5,544 bases of DNA from an uncultured Sutterella sp. Lineage in GTDB: Bacteria; Pseudomonadota; Gammaproteobacteria; Burkholderiales; Burkholderiaceae_F. The DNA is taken from the NCBI GenBank assembly GCA_900552545.1, contig USAL01000120.1:1-5544 (forward strand). Reading direction: 5' to 3'. The position numbers and the translations under genes were made by a program. This document shows positions 4,514 through 5,544 of the stretch, one piece after another (positions within the stretch are counted from its first letter, which is position 1; each line of letters begins with the position of its first letter). The notes below the pieces were generated by a model. That model was not told the origin of the DNA. It did not search any database and worked only from the letters and a program-made list of their open reading frames with translations.

Positions 4514-5544
4514 TCAAAGATGCCGGCGGATGATCTCGGCAAGTCTCCTCACGCCCTCGTCGATCTTCTCCTCTGGCACGGTCACAAACGACATGCGCAT
4601 GTGGTTGTGGTGATCGGCGAGCGCAAAACAGGCCACGCCCGGGACGTACGACACCTTGGCCGCAATCGCCTCCTTCATCATCTCGACGGTGTCGATGTGC
4701 TCAGGCAGCGTCACCCAGATGAACATGCCGCCTTCGACATTGGTCCAGGAGATGCCGCTGTCGCGCGGCATGTATTTTGCAAGGCACTCGAGCATGCAGG
4801 TGCCGCGCTCGCGGTAAATCTTGCGTACGCGCGGCAGGTGCTCCTCGATGAAGCCGCTTGAAAGAAGGCGCGCCGCGATGAGCTGCGTCATAGTGGGCGT
4901 GTGCATGTCGGCCGACATCTTGAGGTCGGCAATGATCTCCATGAGCTTGGGGTCGCCGACGATGTAGCCCAGGCGCATGCCGGGCGAGAGAACCTTTGAG
5001 AGCGTCCCGAGGCGCACCGTTCGCTCGGGCATGAGCGAGCGGATGGTCTGCGGCGGGCGCTTTTCGTACCAGAGCTCGCCGTAGGGGTCGTCCTCGATCA
5101 CCCAGAGATCAAGTTCCCGAGCCTTCTTCACAAGCTCGTGCCGGCGGTCAAGCGAAATCGTGAGTCCCGTCGGATTGTTGAAGGTGGGCATGATGTAGGC
5201 AAACTTCGCGCCGCGGTAGTCCTCGGTAAAGGAGGCGGGATCTAGGCCCTTGTCGTCAGCCGCGAGAAACTCAAACCGCGGCCGGCACAGTTTGAACGCC
5301 GAGAGTGCGCCGAGGTAGGAGGGGTTTTCGACGAGAACGCGGTCGCCCGGATCCAGAAAGGCACGCGCCACGAGGTCAAGCGCCTGCTGCGAGCCCGTGA
5401 CGATCTGCACTTCCTCGGGACGCGTGGGCGTGCCGCGGCTCGTTTCAAAGGCGGCCACCGCCTCGCGCAGCTCTGGCTCGCCCTCGGTGACGGAGTACTG
5501 CAGCGCCCGGCGCCCCATGCTCTTTAAGACCTCCTGCGCGGCAG
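4514..5544 (-). CDS. PLP-dependent aminotransferase, fold type I (2-aminoadipate/MocR-like class), 5' end outside window
   Basis: The frame ends in TGA at 4516-4514 and stays open to the right edge, giving 342 visible residues. Family members usually carry about 60-70 more at the N-terminus. Numbered from the internal Met at 5518, it shows RALQYSVTEGEPELREAV (4-21), VTGSQQALDLVARAFLDPGD (40-59), NPSY (65-68), PTFNNPTG (111-118) and EDDPYGEL (142-149). GTLSKVLSPGMRLGYI follows (171-186), with Lys175 as the PLP lysine, Asp143/Tyr146 at the ring and Arg182 near the phosphate. There is no GntR-type DNA-binding domain in the visible part. The class includes 2-aminoadipate (LysN-like), aromatic and branched-chain transaminases, and the substrate cannot be read from sequence. 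The ATG at 5518 has an AGGAGG upstream, but homology continues through it (AAQEVLKS precedes), so I treat it as internal. Confidence 0.9.
   Translation of the reverse strand, partial: AAQEVLKSMGRRALQYSVTEGEPELREAVAAFETSRGTPTRPEEVQIVTGSQQALDLVARAFLDPGDRVLVENPSYLGALSAFKLCRPRFEFLAADDKGLDPASFTEDYRGAKFAYIMPTFNNPTGLTISLDRRHELVKKARELDLWVIEDDPYGELWYEKRPPQTIRSLMPERTVRLGTLSKVLSPGMRLGYIVGDPKLMEIIADLKMSADMHTPTMTQLIAARLLSSGFIEEHLPRVRKIYRERGTCMLECLAKYMPRDSGISWTNVEGGMFIWVTLPEHIDTVEMMKEAIAAKVSYVPGVACFALADHHNHMRMSFVTVPEEKIDEGVRRLAEIIRRHL

Noticed and set aside
4177..4542. Minus-strand frame of 121 codons in the ilvE upstream gap
   Set aside because: Starts inside the aminotransferase gene in another frame, no ribosome site, composition like random GC-rich DNA.

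Overview
The window looks like ordinary chromosomal DNA from a GC-rich (by eye about 60%) betaproteobacterium of the Burkholderiales. A gut Sutterellaceae member is my guess, but that is inference from gene order, codon bias and protein style, not a database match. It holds five protein genes, two of them cut by the window edges. There are no RNA genes, insertion sequences, CRISPR arrays or phage genes that I can support.

Layout: (1) bases 1-410, minus strand: the N-terminal half of an inositol-monophosphatase family protein (SuhB), running off the left edge. (2) 411-793: divergent intergenic region. (3) 794 (or 665)-1618, plus strand: the tRNA ribose methyltransferase TrmJ, divergent from suhB. 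Its stop codon lies in the first unit of a 13-bp tandem repeat. (4) 1858-2745, plus strand: serine acetyltransferase CysE, with its own promoter-like -10 element, a long leader and an unusual Pro/Glu/Lys-repeat tail. (5) 2746-2987: convergent gap with a terminator for cysE and a second, symmetrical terminator that can serve both strands. (6) 2988-4010, minus strand: branched-chain amino-acid aminotransferase IlvE. (7) 4011-4513: about 500 bases without a convincing gene, rich in inverted repeats, between the two minus-strand aminotransferase genes. (8) 4514-5544, minus strand: a fold-type-I PLP aminotransferase of the 2-aminoadipate/MocR-like class, running off the right edge.

Functionally the window mixes RNA maintenance (SuhB, which in E. 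coli also acts in rRNA antitermination, and TrmJ) with amino-acid metabolism (CysE commits serine to cysteine synthesis; IlvE makes or degrades Leu, Ile and Val; the last gene transaminates an unidentified amino acid). suhB-trmJ adjacency is familiar in proteobacteria, and cysE following trmJ is common in betaproteobacteria.

I found no new multi-gene system. The points most worth a second look are the repeat tail of CysE, the 13-bp repeat that places TAA in all three frames after trmJ, the uncertain trmJ start, and the structured stretch ahead of ilvE.
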